DNA of 64,000 bases from Paenibacillus kyungheensis. Its GTDB lineage: Bacteria > Bacillota > Bacilli > Paenibacillales > Paenibacillaceae. The stretch covers positions 782,001-846,000 of the forward strand of contig NZ_CP117416.1 of assembly GCF_028606985.1 (NCBI RefSeq), written 5' to 3'. The position numbers were made by a program, and so were the translations under genes. Below the pieces are notes generated by a model, which ran no database searches, was not told the origin of the DNA, and saw only the letters and a list, made by a program, of their open reading frames with translations. The stretch's first letter is position 1, and every line of letters starts with the position of its first letter. Shown piece after piece: positions 18,427-25,932 of this stretch.

Positions 18427-18459
18427 TACTAAAATAACATTAAATGATATTATTTAGTA
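18427..18459. promoter_or_regulatory. Inverted repeat upstream of the thiaminase cluster, possible operator
   Basis: TACTAAAATAA (18427-18437) and TTATTTAGTA (18450-18459) form an imperfect inverted repeat about 37 bases before the first gene of the cluster. It is AT-rich and could be a regulator site or chance. Confidence 0.3.
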
Positions 18460-18495
18460 TATATTGGAATAAAATTCATCATTGGAGGATAGAAT

Positions 18496-18963
18496 ATGAA
18501 TAAAAAATTATTTTTAGCAGCTCCTTTTAAAAATCTGATGAATATGGAAACTTCTACTTTAGAAAAAGGTACACAGGATTTTTTGATCAGATTGATTGAA
18601 TTTTTTGAACATCGAGGTTATGAGGTACATAATGCGCACAAAAGAGAACAGTGGGGACAGAAGTTTATGCCTCCAGAACAATGTACCAAAATTGATTTTG
18701 ACGAGATTGAGAAATGTGATTTATTTGTAGCTTTGCCCGGTATCCCAGCATCACCAGGAACACATATAGAAATAGGTTGGGCGTCTGCTATGCAAAAAAA
18801 TATGATTTTGCTATTGGATCATGATCTTGAACAATATGCTTATCTGGTTAGAGGTTTACACACGGTATGTCCGGTTGATTATGTAACGTATCATACGGAA
18901 GAAGATTGTATTCAGCAGTTGGAACAGCTATTGCAAGAAAGGCTTATTGCTTATGATCTTTAA
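18496..18963 (+). CDS. Nucleoside 2-deoxyribosyltransferase-fold nucleotide hydrolase of a putative bacimethrin cluster
   Basis: A 155-residue protein with the nucleoside 2-deoxyribosyltransferase fold: N-terminal FLAAPF, a middle CDLFVALPG strand and the active-site segment SPGTHIEIGWASA, where the Glu is the expected nucleophile. Members such as MilB and BlsM cleave the glycosidic bond of (hydroxymethyl-)CMP; in bacimethrin synthesis an enzyme of this type is known to release hydroxymethylcytosine. It is the first gene of a tightly spaced five-gene unit, overlapping the next gene by 11 bases. Start supported by TTGGAGGAT upstream. The exact substrate is inferred from the neighbours. Confidence 0.75.
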   Translation: MNKKLFLAAPFKNLMNMETSTLEKGTQDFLIRLIEFFEHRGYEVHNAHKREQWGQKFMPPEQCTKIDFDEIEKCDLFVALPGIPASPGTHIEIGWASAMQKNMILLLDHDLEQYAYLVRGLHTVCPVDYVTYHTEEDCIQQLEQLLQERLIAYDL

Positions 18964-19954
18964 TCATTTTCATGATGCGTATTTGTATACTCTTGCTAAA
19001 GTGTATCATAAGCCCCAATTCTACAATCAGCCGCGTGGTAACCGAAGCCGAGAAATTCTGAATTATACGTATGGGATTGAATCGCCAGTTGAACGCATTT
19101 GTTATGTACCTGAGCGGAAAACCAATATTATTTTTAATTTTGCAGAAGCGTTATGGTATCTATCAGGGAGTAATGATTTGGACTTTATCCGTTATTATGC
19201 CAGCAATATGAGTAAATATTCAGCAGATGGTCGGACACTGACAGGCACAGCTTATGGGCCAAAGCTATTTACTTATGGTGACAAGCGCTTGAACCAATGG
19301 GAGCGTATTAAAGAAGTGCTTCGTGAAGATCCTGATTCCAAACGTGCATTTCTATCTATTTTTGACCCAAATGAAGTACTTCAGCTAGAAAATATTGATG
19401 TGTCTTGTACACTTGGATTGCAGTTTTTTATCCGTGAAAATCAATTGCATATGAGCAGTTATATGCGTGCAAACGATGCTTATCGTGGCATGTTGAGTGA
19501 TGTGTTTTCGTTTACTTTTCTACAAGAACTTATGGCTACTGAGCTTGGACTAGAAGTGGGTGCCTATTATCATAATGTAGCTTCTGTACACATTTACGAA
19601 ATAGATTATGCTCAGACCAAGACAGTACTTTCCAAAGCTAAGCAAATTGGAGCTGTACCAGCGTATCCTTTCCCGCATATGCCGCAAAAAGATAATAGGT
19701 CAGATTTGCAAGTTGTTTTTGAATACGAACAGCAACTTAGACAAGGAATCACGACTTTAGATCTAGCAGATATTCGTTGTTTGGATATAGAAGATTACTG
19801 GAAGCAAGTGATTTTGTTATTGGCTGTGTATCAATCGATTCAACAAAAGCAAGCAGTAGATCATACGCTTTACCAAGAATTGATTCCACTTTATCAGATA
19901 CTTGTTCAGCAGAAGTGGGAATCTTACTTTTCGATCACAATGGAGGAATCGTAA
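18953..19954 (+). CDS. bcmA: Thymidylate-synthase-like (d)CMP hydroxymethylase of a putative bacimethrin cluster
   Basis: A 333-residue ThyA-family protein. The nucleophilic Cys152 (DVSCTLGLQFF) and the region MRANDAYRGMLSDVFSF align with the thymidylate synthase active site, but the position of the conserved uracil-reading Asn is Asp183, as in T4 dCMP hydroxymethylase and MilA. That change favours cytosine, and the ThyA-like enzyme of bacimethrin synthesis makes hydroxymethyl-CMP from CMP and methylene-tetrahydrofolate. ATG at 18953 chosen (AAAGG upstream) over the in-frame TTG at 18947. The start overlaps the upstream gene, and the stop overlaps the next ATG (TAATG). The symbol is by analogy with Clostridium botulinum, from memory. 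Confidence 0.78.
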   Translation: MIFNHFHDAYLYTLAKVYHKPQFYNQPRGNRSREILNYTYGIESPVERICYVPERKTNIIFNFAEALWYLSGSNDLDFIRYYASNMSKYSADGRTLTGTAYGPKLFTYGDKRLNQWERIKEVLREDPDSKRAFLSIFDPNEVLQLENIDVSCTLGLQFFIRENQLHMSSYMRANDAYRGMLSDVFSFTFLQELMATELGLEVGAYYHNVASVHIYEIDYAQTKTVLSKAKQIGAVPAYPFPHMPQKDNRSDLQVVFEYEQQLRQGITTLDLADIRCLDIEDYWKQVILLLAVYQSIQQKQAVDHTLYQELIPLYQILVQQKWESYFSITMEES

Positions 19955-20718
19955 TGCATACTTCTTGGAAAGAAAATAATGTATCCAGTCAATTCAACGC
20001 GTATAACGATATGTTAGAAGATATATTAGGATTCCGCTATTTATTCGCTGTTCTGGATTCAGATCCTACCATTCGTACAGTACTTGATTATGGTTGTGGT
20101 CCTGGAAAAGTAGCGGAGCGCATAGCAAAGCAACATGAACGTTATCAAGTTATTGCTGTAGATGAATCAGAAAATATGCTAAAAATAGCAACCACTCAAC
20201 GGTCACATCCACAGATCAATTATCAGTTGATTCACAATAATCAGTTGGATTTTTTAGAATCGGATTCGATAGATTGTGCTGTGAACTGTTTTGTAATTAT
20301 CAATAATTCTAGTGTAGATCATATTCATCATATGCTTACAGAAATTTACCGGGTATTGAAGCCGGGCAAGCCGTTATTGGTATTGGATTCGAATCCAGAT
20401 GCAACAGGGTATGAGTTCACTACATTTCGCAATGGAGAAAAAGGAAAGAAATATACAAACGGAGACCGCAAACAACAGTTTCTCAAGATTCCTGAAAGTT
20501 CAGATTTAATTTTAAATGATTTTTATTGGTCCAAGCGTTTTTATCAAGAGATGTTAGAAAAAGCAGGGTTTGATTCGATTCAGATCATGGAACCATGTAT
20601 TGATGATATTTCGGTAAGCAAATTGCGCGAGTACGAAGAGCAATATGATCATCCGAAATGGGGTGATGAACAGTATCATGCTCCTTTTGTTATCTATAAA
20701 GCTATAAAATCGGTGTAA
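19954..20718 (+). CDS. Class I SAM-dependent methyltransferase of a putative bacimethrin cluster
   Basis: A 254-residue Rossmann-fold methyltransferase. The SAM-binding motif I is VLDYGCGPGKVAE (about residues 41-53), followed by VIAVDESENML and the later acidic IDCAVNCFV strand and VLKPGKPLLVLD. The start is the ATG overlapping the previous stop, with GGAGG seven bases upstream; a longer in-frame reading from 19777 is excluded because it lies inside the hydroxymethylase gene. Bacimethrin carries a 2-methoxy group, so this enzyme is the obvious candidate to methylate the pyrimidine oxygen of hydroxymethylcytosine; this is inference from context. Confidence 0.8.
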   Translation: MHTSWKENNVSSQFNAYNDMLEDILGFRYLFAVLDSDPTIRTVLDYGCGPGKVAERIAKQHERYQVIAVDESENMLKIATTQRSHPQINYQLIHNNQLDFLESDSIDCAVNCFVIINNSSVDHIHHMLTEIYRVLKPGKPLLVLDSNPDATGYEFTTFRNGEKGKKYTNGDRKQQFLKIPESSDLILNDFYWSKRFYQEMLEKAGFDSIQIMEPCIDDISVSKLREYEEQYDHPKWGDEQYHAPFVIYKAIKSV

Positions 20719-20755
20719 GCATGGGATAGACAAATTGCTACGAAGAGGTGGGATC

Positions 20756-21988
20756 ATGATAATGAGGAATAGTACAGCTTGTCAAAAAGGGTTTTTGGTA
20801 TTTATTTCGTTTTTGCTGATGTTTGGTATTATGCCGAATGCGAGTTACAGCTATGCAGCAGCAACCGATCAACCGACAGTCATCAATGTAGCTTTATACG
20901 ATTATGTTCCTGATCCCGAGCGTTTTCAGCAAGCGGTCGTAAAAAATTGGGCAGAAGTTGAACCCAATGTACGCTTGAATTTTGTTAAATGGGATGGATA
21001 TGAAGCCGATCCAGATGCGAATGTAGATGTGTTTGTATTTGATGCGATCTTTTTATCCCATTTTGTAGACAAAGGATACTTGAAAGCGATACCACAGAAT
21101 CAAATTCAAGATCGCCAAGATATTATTGATTTTGCAATGGAAGGATGCACAGTAAATGGAGCAGCCTACTGTATTCCACAAATTGTGTGTACTAATTTAT
21201 TATTTTATCGGGAAGATGATACAGCCCTTGCCTCTGTCCGTAGTGTACCGGACTTATATCGCATTTTAGGTGAACGACAATCAACAGGCGTTATTCCTGA
21301 CAATAACGAAGGATTGCTGATCGACATGTCTGGTGGTACTACCAAAGCAGCCATGTATCTGGATGCGTTGTTAGACACCCGTCAACAATATACGGATTAT
21401 ACTGTTTTGCCTGATCCTAATACGTTAAATTCAAAAGCATTTAAAAGTCTAAAACAATTACAAAAAATGGGCGGTAAAGATCAGATTGAGTACTGGCCTG
21501 ACAACAACGATGCTTATATCCGAGCAGATTGGTTCCGTAGTGGTATAGGTCGTGCATTTATTGGATATACCGAAGCGATGTCCAGTATGGGTGATTATGC
21601 AGATGATGTGAATTTTAAAACCATCTCAATGTCGAGTAAAACAGATATTCCTGTTTTTTATGGAGATATGGTTGGTGTGAATTCGGCAATTACAGATCCT
21701 GCTAAGCAAGATATTGCGATCAAATTAGCAAATGTGATTACAGCGAGTCAAACGATGGTAGATGCTATTTCTCCAAATGAAGCTAAAGTGTATCCTCAAT
21801 ATTTGTTACCTGCAAGACATAGTATATACGAAAAAATGCAGCAACAATTCCCGATTTATAGCCAATTGATCCCGATTGCTACTCATCCCGATAATAAAAT
21901 ATTCAAAATGGGACCGGATGCAAGAAATTGGATCGAACAAGCTAAAGTAACGATTACAGATCGATTAGCAACTGTAGCTGTTCAGTAA
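20756..21988 (+). CDS. bcmE: Secreted thiaminase I
   Basis: A 410-residue exported enzyme that cleaves thiamin by base exchange at the pyrimidine methylene. A signal peptide (about 1-33) precedes a periplasmic-binding-protein-like fold. The stretches VALYDYVPDPERF, DVFVFDAIFLSHFVDKGYL and PQIVCTNLLFYR closely follow Paenibacillus thiaminolyticus thiaminase I; the nucleophile is expected to be Cys145, and IGYTEAM probably carries the base Glu. ATG at 20756 chosen after GAGGTGGG. Thiaminase I genes are embedded in bacimethrin clusters (BcmE in C. botulinum), where the enzyme helps the antivitamin act or supplies pyrimidine exchange. The identity is the firmest in the cluster. Confidence 0.92.
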   Translation: MIMRNSTACQKGFLVFISFLLMFGIMPNASYSYAAATDQPTVINVALYDYVPDPERFQQAVVKNWAEVEPNVRLNFVKWDGYEADPDANVDVFVFDAIFLSHFVDKGYLKAIPQNQIQDRQDIIDFAMEGCTVNGAAYCIPQIVCTNLLFYREDDTALASVRSVPDLYRILGERQSTGVIPDNNEGLLIDMSGGTTKAAMYLDALLDTRQQYTDYTVLPDPNTLNSKAFKSLKQLQKMGGKDQIEYWPDNNDAYIRADWFRSGIGRAFIGYTEAMSSMGDYADDVNFKTISMSSKTDIPVFYGDMVGVNSAITDPAKQDIAIKLANVITASQTMVDAISPNEAKVYPQYLLPARHSIYEKMQQQFPIYSQLIPIATHPDNKIFKMGPDARNWIEQAKVTITDRLATVAVQ

Positions 21989-22025
21989 CCAAAGCTACTT
22001 CTATTCTAGTAAGATTAGGAGACTG

Positions 22026-22853
22026 ATGATGAAAAAACTACTAACGATTGCTGGTTCTGATTGTAGTGGAGGTGCTGGAATACAGGCGGATCTCAAAACA
22101 TTTTCAGCGTATGGTGTATTCGGTATGAGTGTGATTGTATCTGTAGTGGCTGAGAATACAGCGCGTGTCATAAGTATTCAGAATATCACCCCAGAAGTAA
22201 TCAGTGATCAGATCGATGCAATCTATGAAGATATAGGAACAGATGCTGTCAAGATTGGTATGTTATCCGATCATGAATGTATGGAAGCTGTTGGTTATAA
22301 GCTGAAGCAGTATCGTCCGAAGCATATTGTGATCGATCCTGTGATGTATGCCAAAAATGGAAGCCCACTCATGCAACAAGATGCTGTAGGTACATTGATT
22401 CGAGATATTTTACCATTTGCGGATGTACTGACGCCTAATATTCCAGAAGCAGAGCGGATCACTGGGATAACGATTGAATCGATACATGATATGGAAGAAG
22501 CCGCTAAGCGAATAGCCGATCAAGGTGTCCGTCATGTTCTTGTTAAAGGTGGACATTCACTTGGCGATGAAGCCACAGATATACTGTATGATGGTCAGCA
22601 GATGTATTACTTTACAGAAAAACGAATAGACACTTTGAATACGCATGGTACAGGATGTACGTATTCTTCTGCTATTGCAGCAGGGCTTGCCTTAACTGAT
22701 AATTTGCACGAAGCGGTGAAGCAGGCCAAAGCTTATGTAACGACAGCGATTCGTCATTCACTTCATATAGGTTCAGGTCCGGGACCTACACATCATTTTT
22801 ATGATTTGTATCAACATGGACTACAGCGGAGTGATCCCACCAAGCAGATTTGA
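22026..22853 (+). CDS. thiD: Hydroxymethylpyrimidine(-phosphate) kinase, ThiD family, in the thiaminase cluster
   Basis: A ribokinase-fold kinase of 275 residues, intact over the full family length. [30 protein letters not shown] [20 protein letters not shown] and the anion hole [14 protein letters not shown] are all present. ThiD phosphorylates HMP and HMP-phosphate; here it may instead or also phosphorylate the HMP analogue bacimethrin. The second ATG at 22029 is better spaced from AGGAG and may be the real start. It ends the thiaminase cluster and is followed by a terminator. The salvage-operon thiD at 45894 is interrupted by a stop codon, so this copy may be the working kinase. Confidence 0.9.
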   Translation: MMKKLLTIAGSDCSGGAGIQADLKTFSAYGVFGMSVIVSVVAENTARVISIQNITPEVISDQIDAIYEDIGTDAVKIGMLSDHECMEAVGYKLKQYRPKHIVIDPVMYAKNGSPLMQQDAVGTLIRDILPFADVLTPNIPEAERITGITIESIHDMEEAAKRIADQGVRHVLVKGGHSLGDEATDILYDGQQMYYFTEKRIDTLNTHGTGCTYSSAIAAGLALTDNLHEAVKQAKAYVTTAIRHSLHIGSGPGPTHHFYDLYQHGLQRSDPTKQI

Positions 22854-22903
22854 TAAGTAGGGTTAGACAGCGAAATATCTGACCCATGAAGTACAATGAA
22901 AGT

Positions 22904-22946
22904 AATAAACAGATTAGAGGGATATCCTTTAATCTGTTTATTTTTT
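22904..22946 (+). terminator. Hairpin terminator closing the thiaminase cluster
   Basis: AATAAACAGATTA (22904-22916) pairs perfectly with TAATCTGTTTATT (22929-22941), followed by T residues. Confidence 0.88.
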
Positions 22947-23005
22947 GCTACCATAGCTGTATCCTAATAAAAAGTAATATAAAGCGAATAAGGAGACAAT
23001 AAAGT

Positions 23006-23101
23006 ATGCGACGAAAAACAAAAGGATCTAAGCGAAAAAGAGAGAAAAAAATAGAATCTTTTTTGCACAGTGTATTAGATATGTTCTTCTGGTGGAGATA
23101 G
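23006..23101 (+). CDS. Candidate 31-residue basic small protein
   Basis: An ORF of 32 codons including stop, with an excellent ribosome binding site (AGGAGA nine bases upstream). The product begins with a strongly basic MRRKTKGSKRKREKK and ends hydrophobic/aromatic (LDMFFWWR). It lies alone in a 520-base gap between the thiaminase cluster and the DJ-1 gene. The charge pattern is unlike random translation, but codon statistics over 31 codons prove little. It could be a small membrane-associated or nucleic-acid-binding peptide. Confidence 0.4.
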   Translation: MRRKTKGSKRKREKKIESFLHSVLDMFFWWR

Positions 23102-23259
23102 GATGACTTGTAACAAAAAGTATAAAATAACAAACATGATAAGTAATCATTTTTATGTATATCGTTTGACATCTTTGATTTAAGGGTAAAGTAATAAAGG
23201 ACGAAGATGCTAAAGTAATCTTGTTTATTGATTATAGTCAAAATTTTTTTGCTAAAAAT

Positions 23260-23287
23260 TTGATTGTGCACAAAAAAGTTGTATAAT
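23260..23287 (+). promoter_or_regulatory. Probable SigA promoter of the DJ-1 family gene
   Basis: TTGATT (23260-23265), 16-bp spacer, TATAAT (23282-23287), about 90 bases before the start codon. Confidence 0.5.
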
Positions 23288-23377
23288 GCTAAATATGTAT
23301 TATGTATAAAAGTTCATAATCTAAAACAGAAATCATTAACTGATGTTTTCTAAATATAAATAGAGGAGTCGATTAAT

Positions 23378-24031
23378 ATGACTAAAAAAGTATTGTTAGT
23401 AGCGACAAGTGCTACAGAAATGAACGGACACCCTACAGGACTATGGTTAGAAGAATTGGCTGCACCTTATCATGTATTTCAAGATGCAGGCGTAGAACCT
23501 ACTATCGTATCGGTTAAAGGCGGTAAAGTAACCATCGATAAAAACTCTATTCCAGACGGGATTCCTGCGGAATTGCAATCGGTAGCTGATATGCTTGAAG
23601 ACACTAAAGCTCTTGCAGACGTCAATGTAAGCGACTTTGATGGCGTATTATTTGCTGGTGGACATGGTCCTATGGTCGATTTTGCAAGCAACCCAGTAAT
23701 CGCTCAATTGATTCATGATACAGAAGCTCATGACGGCGTAGTTGGTGCTGTATGTCATGGTGTTGGTGCTCTTGTCGATGTGAAAAAAGCAGACGGTACC
23801 TACTATGTACAAGGCAAAAACATTACAGGTTTCACTAATGAAGAAGAAGATATGGTGAAATTGACGAAATATGTTCCTTTCTTACTTGAAAGCAAATTGC
23901 GTGAGCAAGGTGCAGCATTTGTAGCCGCTTCTGCTTTTGCAGATCATGTAATCGTTGACGGTAAATTAGTAACAGGACAAAACCCTGCTTCTAGTGAAAG
24001 CACAGCGAAAGCGATGCTTGAATTGCTATAA
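23378..24031 (+). CDS. DJ-1/PfpI superfamily protein (Hsp31/glyoxalase III-like)
   Basis: A 217-residue class I glutamine-amidotransferase-like protein. The nucleophile-elbow cysteine is Cys126 in GAVCHGVGAL, preceded by VLFAGGHGPMVDF, which is the pattern of the stand-alone Hsp31-like clade (methylglyoxal handling or protein repair under stress). The N-terminal KVLLVATSATEMNGHPTGLWLEE (partly) provides the conserved Glu near the active site. AGAGGAG precedes the ATG; the gene is monocistronic with its own promoter and terminator. The reaction in vivo is unproven for most members. Confidence 0.88.
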   Translation: MTKKVLLVATSATEMNGHPTGLWLEELAAPYHVFQDAGVEPTIVSVKGGKVTIDKNSIPDGIPAELQSVADMLEDTKALADVNVSDFDGVLFAGGHGPMVDFASNPVIAQLIHDTEAHDGVVGAVCHGVGALVDVKKADGTYYVQGKNITGFTNEEEDMVKLTKYVPFLLESKLREQGAAFVAASAFADHVIVDGKLVTGQNPASSESTAKAMLELL

Positions 24032-24080
24032 TTTCTAATCGCTATACGTTCTACTAAGTAGATAATAGATAGTGAATATA

Positions 24081-24129
24081 CAAAAGCGAAAGTTCTCTGG
24101 ATGTTATCTGAGGATTTTCGCTTTTTTTA
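24081..24129 (+). terminator. Hairpin terminator after the DJ-1 family gene
   Basis: CAAAAGCGAAA (from 24081) pairs with TTTTCGCTTTTTTT around a bulged inner TTCTC/GAGGA stem. Confidence 0.78.
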
Positions 24130-24375
24130 TTTTATTACATCAAACTATATGTTGCGGATATTTATAGGGATTAGATTTTATCGGTTAGAAAGATATTCTA
24201 TAAAAAATATACTATCCATACAAAATTTGAATAACTACGTAAGTAAATATGTACACAGGTTTAATCGAAAAACGATTGTGACAATGATGCAAATAAGATA
24301 GACTGACTTTAACTGTAATCAAGATATGATTCATATTTTGTAAATAGAAGCTTGTACAGGTCAGGAGGAGCTACC
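24130..24375. other. AT-rich gap before ppx
   Basis: About 245 bases. A 66-codon open frame starting at 24101 overlaps the terminator and looks fortuitous. No promoter placed with confidence. Confidence 0.3.
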
Positions 24376-25932
24376 ATGAAAGAACAGGAAGAACGTCGCC
24401 GTGTAGGCATTATGGATATAGGATCGAACTCGATTCGACTGGTTATTTATGAAACAGGCAATGGTGGTGGATATCAGGTTCTTAAAGAATGCCGGGAATC
24501 TGCTAGACTCAGTGCTATTGTTACTCCTCAAGGAGATATGCCACTGGAAGCAGTCAGTGTCATCGTGCCTGTTTTAAAGCAGTTTGCTGATGTCAGTGCT
24601 GCTTATGAAGTAGAAGAGATTCGAGCTGTCGCTACAGCGGCTATACGCAACGCTAGCAATGGCAAAGAAGTAATTGAATATTTGAATCGTGAAACTGGAA
24701 TTACCATCGAGTTATTACCCGGTGAAATGGAAGGGCATTATGGCTTTATCGGGGTAGTGAACCGAATTGATATCGAAGATGGATATATTATTGATATTGG
24801 CGGCGGAAGTACAGAAGTCACTTTGTTCCGCGATCGGGCTCGCGTCTCTACAGTGTCTTTCCCTTTCGGAGCTGTCAATATGAATGTGCGATTTGGTAAC
24901 GAAACGACAGGACGCTGGGATGAATCGTCTGTTAATGAACTGCAACAACTGGTACTGGATGCCGCAGAAAAGCATGATTGGATCAGTCAATATCCTGATC
25001 TTCCTATGGTCGGTCTGGGAGGAACGATTCGTGCTGTAGGTAAAATGCATCAACGCAAATTAAAATATTCGCTGGAACAGATTCACCATTATACATTAGA
25101 AGCAGAAGATACGGATTATTACTATCAACAGCTTCCTGCGATGAGTAATGATCAACGTAAGCGTATTGCGGGTCTATCCAAAACACGCAGTGATATTATT
25201 GTACCGGGCGTTATTATTTTAAATACATTATTCCGGTATATGCATTGTTCGCATTATGTGATTAGTGGAACAGGGTTACGGGATGGATTGTTTTTTGAAT
25301 GGGAACGCGGTAAAGATAATGTGATTGTCGAAGATGTATTAGAGTATGAGATTGGTGCAGCGCTACATGGAGAGCCTTTGCCACGTCAACGCCATTTACG
25401 CTGGGTACAACAGTTATCTTCTGAACTATATGAAGCGCTTGGAGAAGGTCAGGAAGACGTTTCTAATCGCAAAATATTACGTACCGCTTCGTTATTGTAT
25501 CGGGTAGGTATGAAAATTGGTTATCATGACTTTGAAGAACATACCCGTTATTTGCTGACCACTCGTGCAGTAGCTGGACTTAATCACCGGGAAACGGTTC
25601 TAGTTGCTTTTATCGCTATTTTTGGTAGCAAAGGCAAAATCAAAAAAAGACGCATCTCGACAGAGTATGCCGATATTCTTCATCCCAAAGACGAAGAGCG
25701 TATTCGCCGCTTAGGCGCTGTATTGCAATTAGCTGCTGCGATGGATGTAAGTGAGACACAACCTGTGGATCGCTTGGTCGCTGTACGCAAAGGAAGAGAC
25801 TTCGAGCTGACAGTTCACTGTCATACCGAAGCCTCTATGGAAACACATGAAATTACAGAAGCAGTTAGAGATTTGGAGAAGGAGTGGGACGTGAGAGTGA
25901 GACTGGTGGTACATATGGTTTCCAAGAGTTAA
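24376..25932 (+). CDS. ppx: Exopolyphosphatase (Ppx/GppA family)
   Basis: A 518-residue Ppx/GppA phosphatase. The N-terminal ASKHA motif IMDIGSNSIRLVIYE and the second motif YIIDIGGGSTEVTLF are diagnostic; a C-terminal HD-like helical region follows (about 320-518). It removes terminal phosphates from polyphosphate or from pppGpp. ATG at 24376 follows AGGAGGAG; the in-frame start at 24352 is upstream of that site. The gene converges on ppk and their coding ends overlap by 68 bases, so degradation and synthesis of polyphosphate are encoded face to face. Confidence 0.92.
   Translation: MKEQEERRRVGIMDIGSNSIRLVIYETGNGGGYQVLKECRESARLSAIVTPQGDMPLEAVSVIVPVLKQFADVSAAYEVEEIRAVATAAIRNASNGKEVIEYLNRETGITIELLPGEMEGHYGFIGVVNRIDIEDGYIIDIGGGSTEVTLFRDRARVSTVSFPFGAVNMNVRFGNETTGRWDESSVNELQQLVLDAAEKHDWISQYPDLPMVGLGGTIRAVGKMHQRKLKYSLEQIHHYTLEAEDTDYYYQQLPAMSNDQRKRIAGLSKTRSDIIVPGVIILNTLFRYMHCSHYVISGTGLRDGLFFEWERGKDNVIVEDVLEYEIGAALHGEPLPRQRHLRWVQQLSSELYEALGEGQEDVSNRKILRTASLLYRVGMKIGYHDFEEHTRYLLTTRAVAGLNHRETVLVAFIAIFGSKGKIKKRRISTEYADILHPKDEERIRRLGAVLQLAAAMDVSETQPVDRLVAVRKGRDFELTVHCHTEASMETHEITEAVRDLEKEWDVRVRLVVHMVSKS

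Noticed and set aside
19777-19953. Long N-terminal extension of the methyltransferase frame
   Set aside because: Overlaps the ThyA-like coding region; GGAGG and TAATG overlap fix the start at 19954.
24101-24301. 66-codon open frame after the DJ-1 gene
   Set aside because: Starts within the terminator hairpin, AT-rich, no ribosome binding site.
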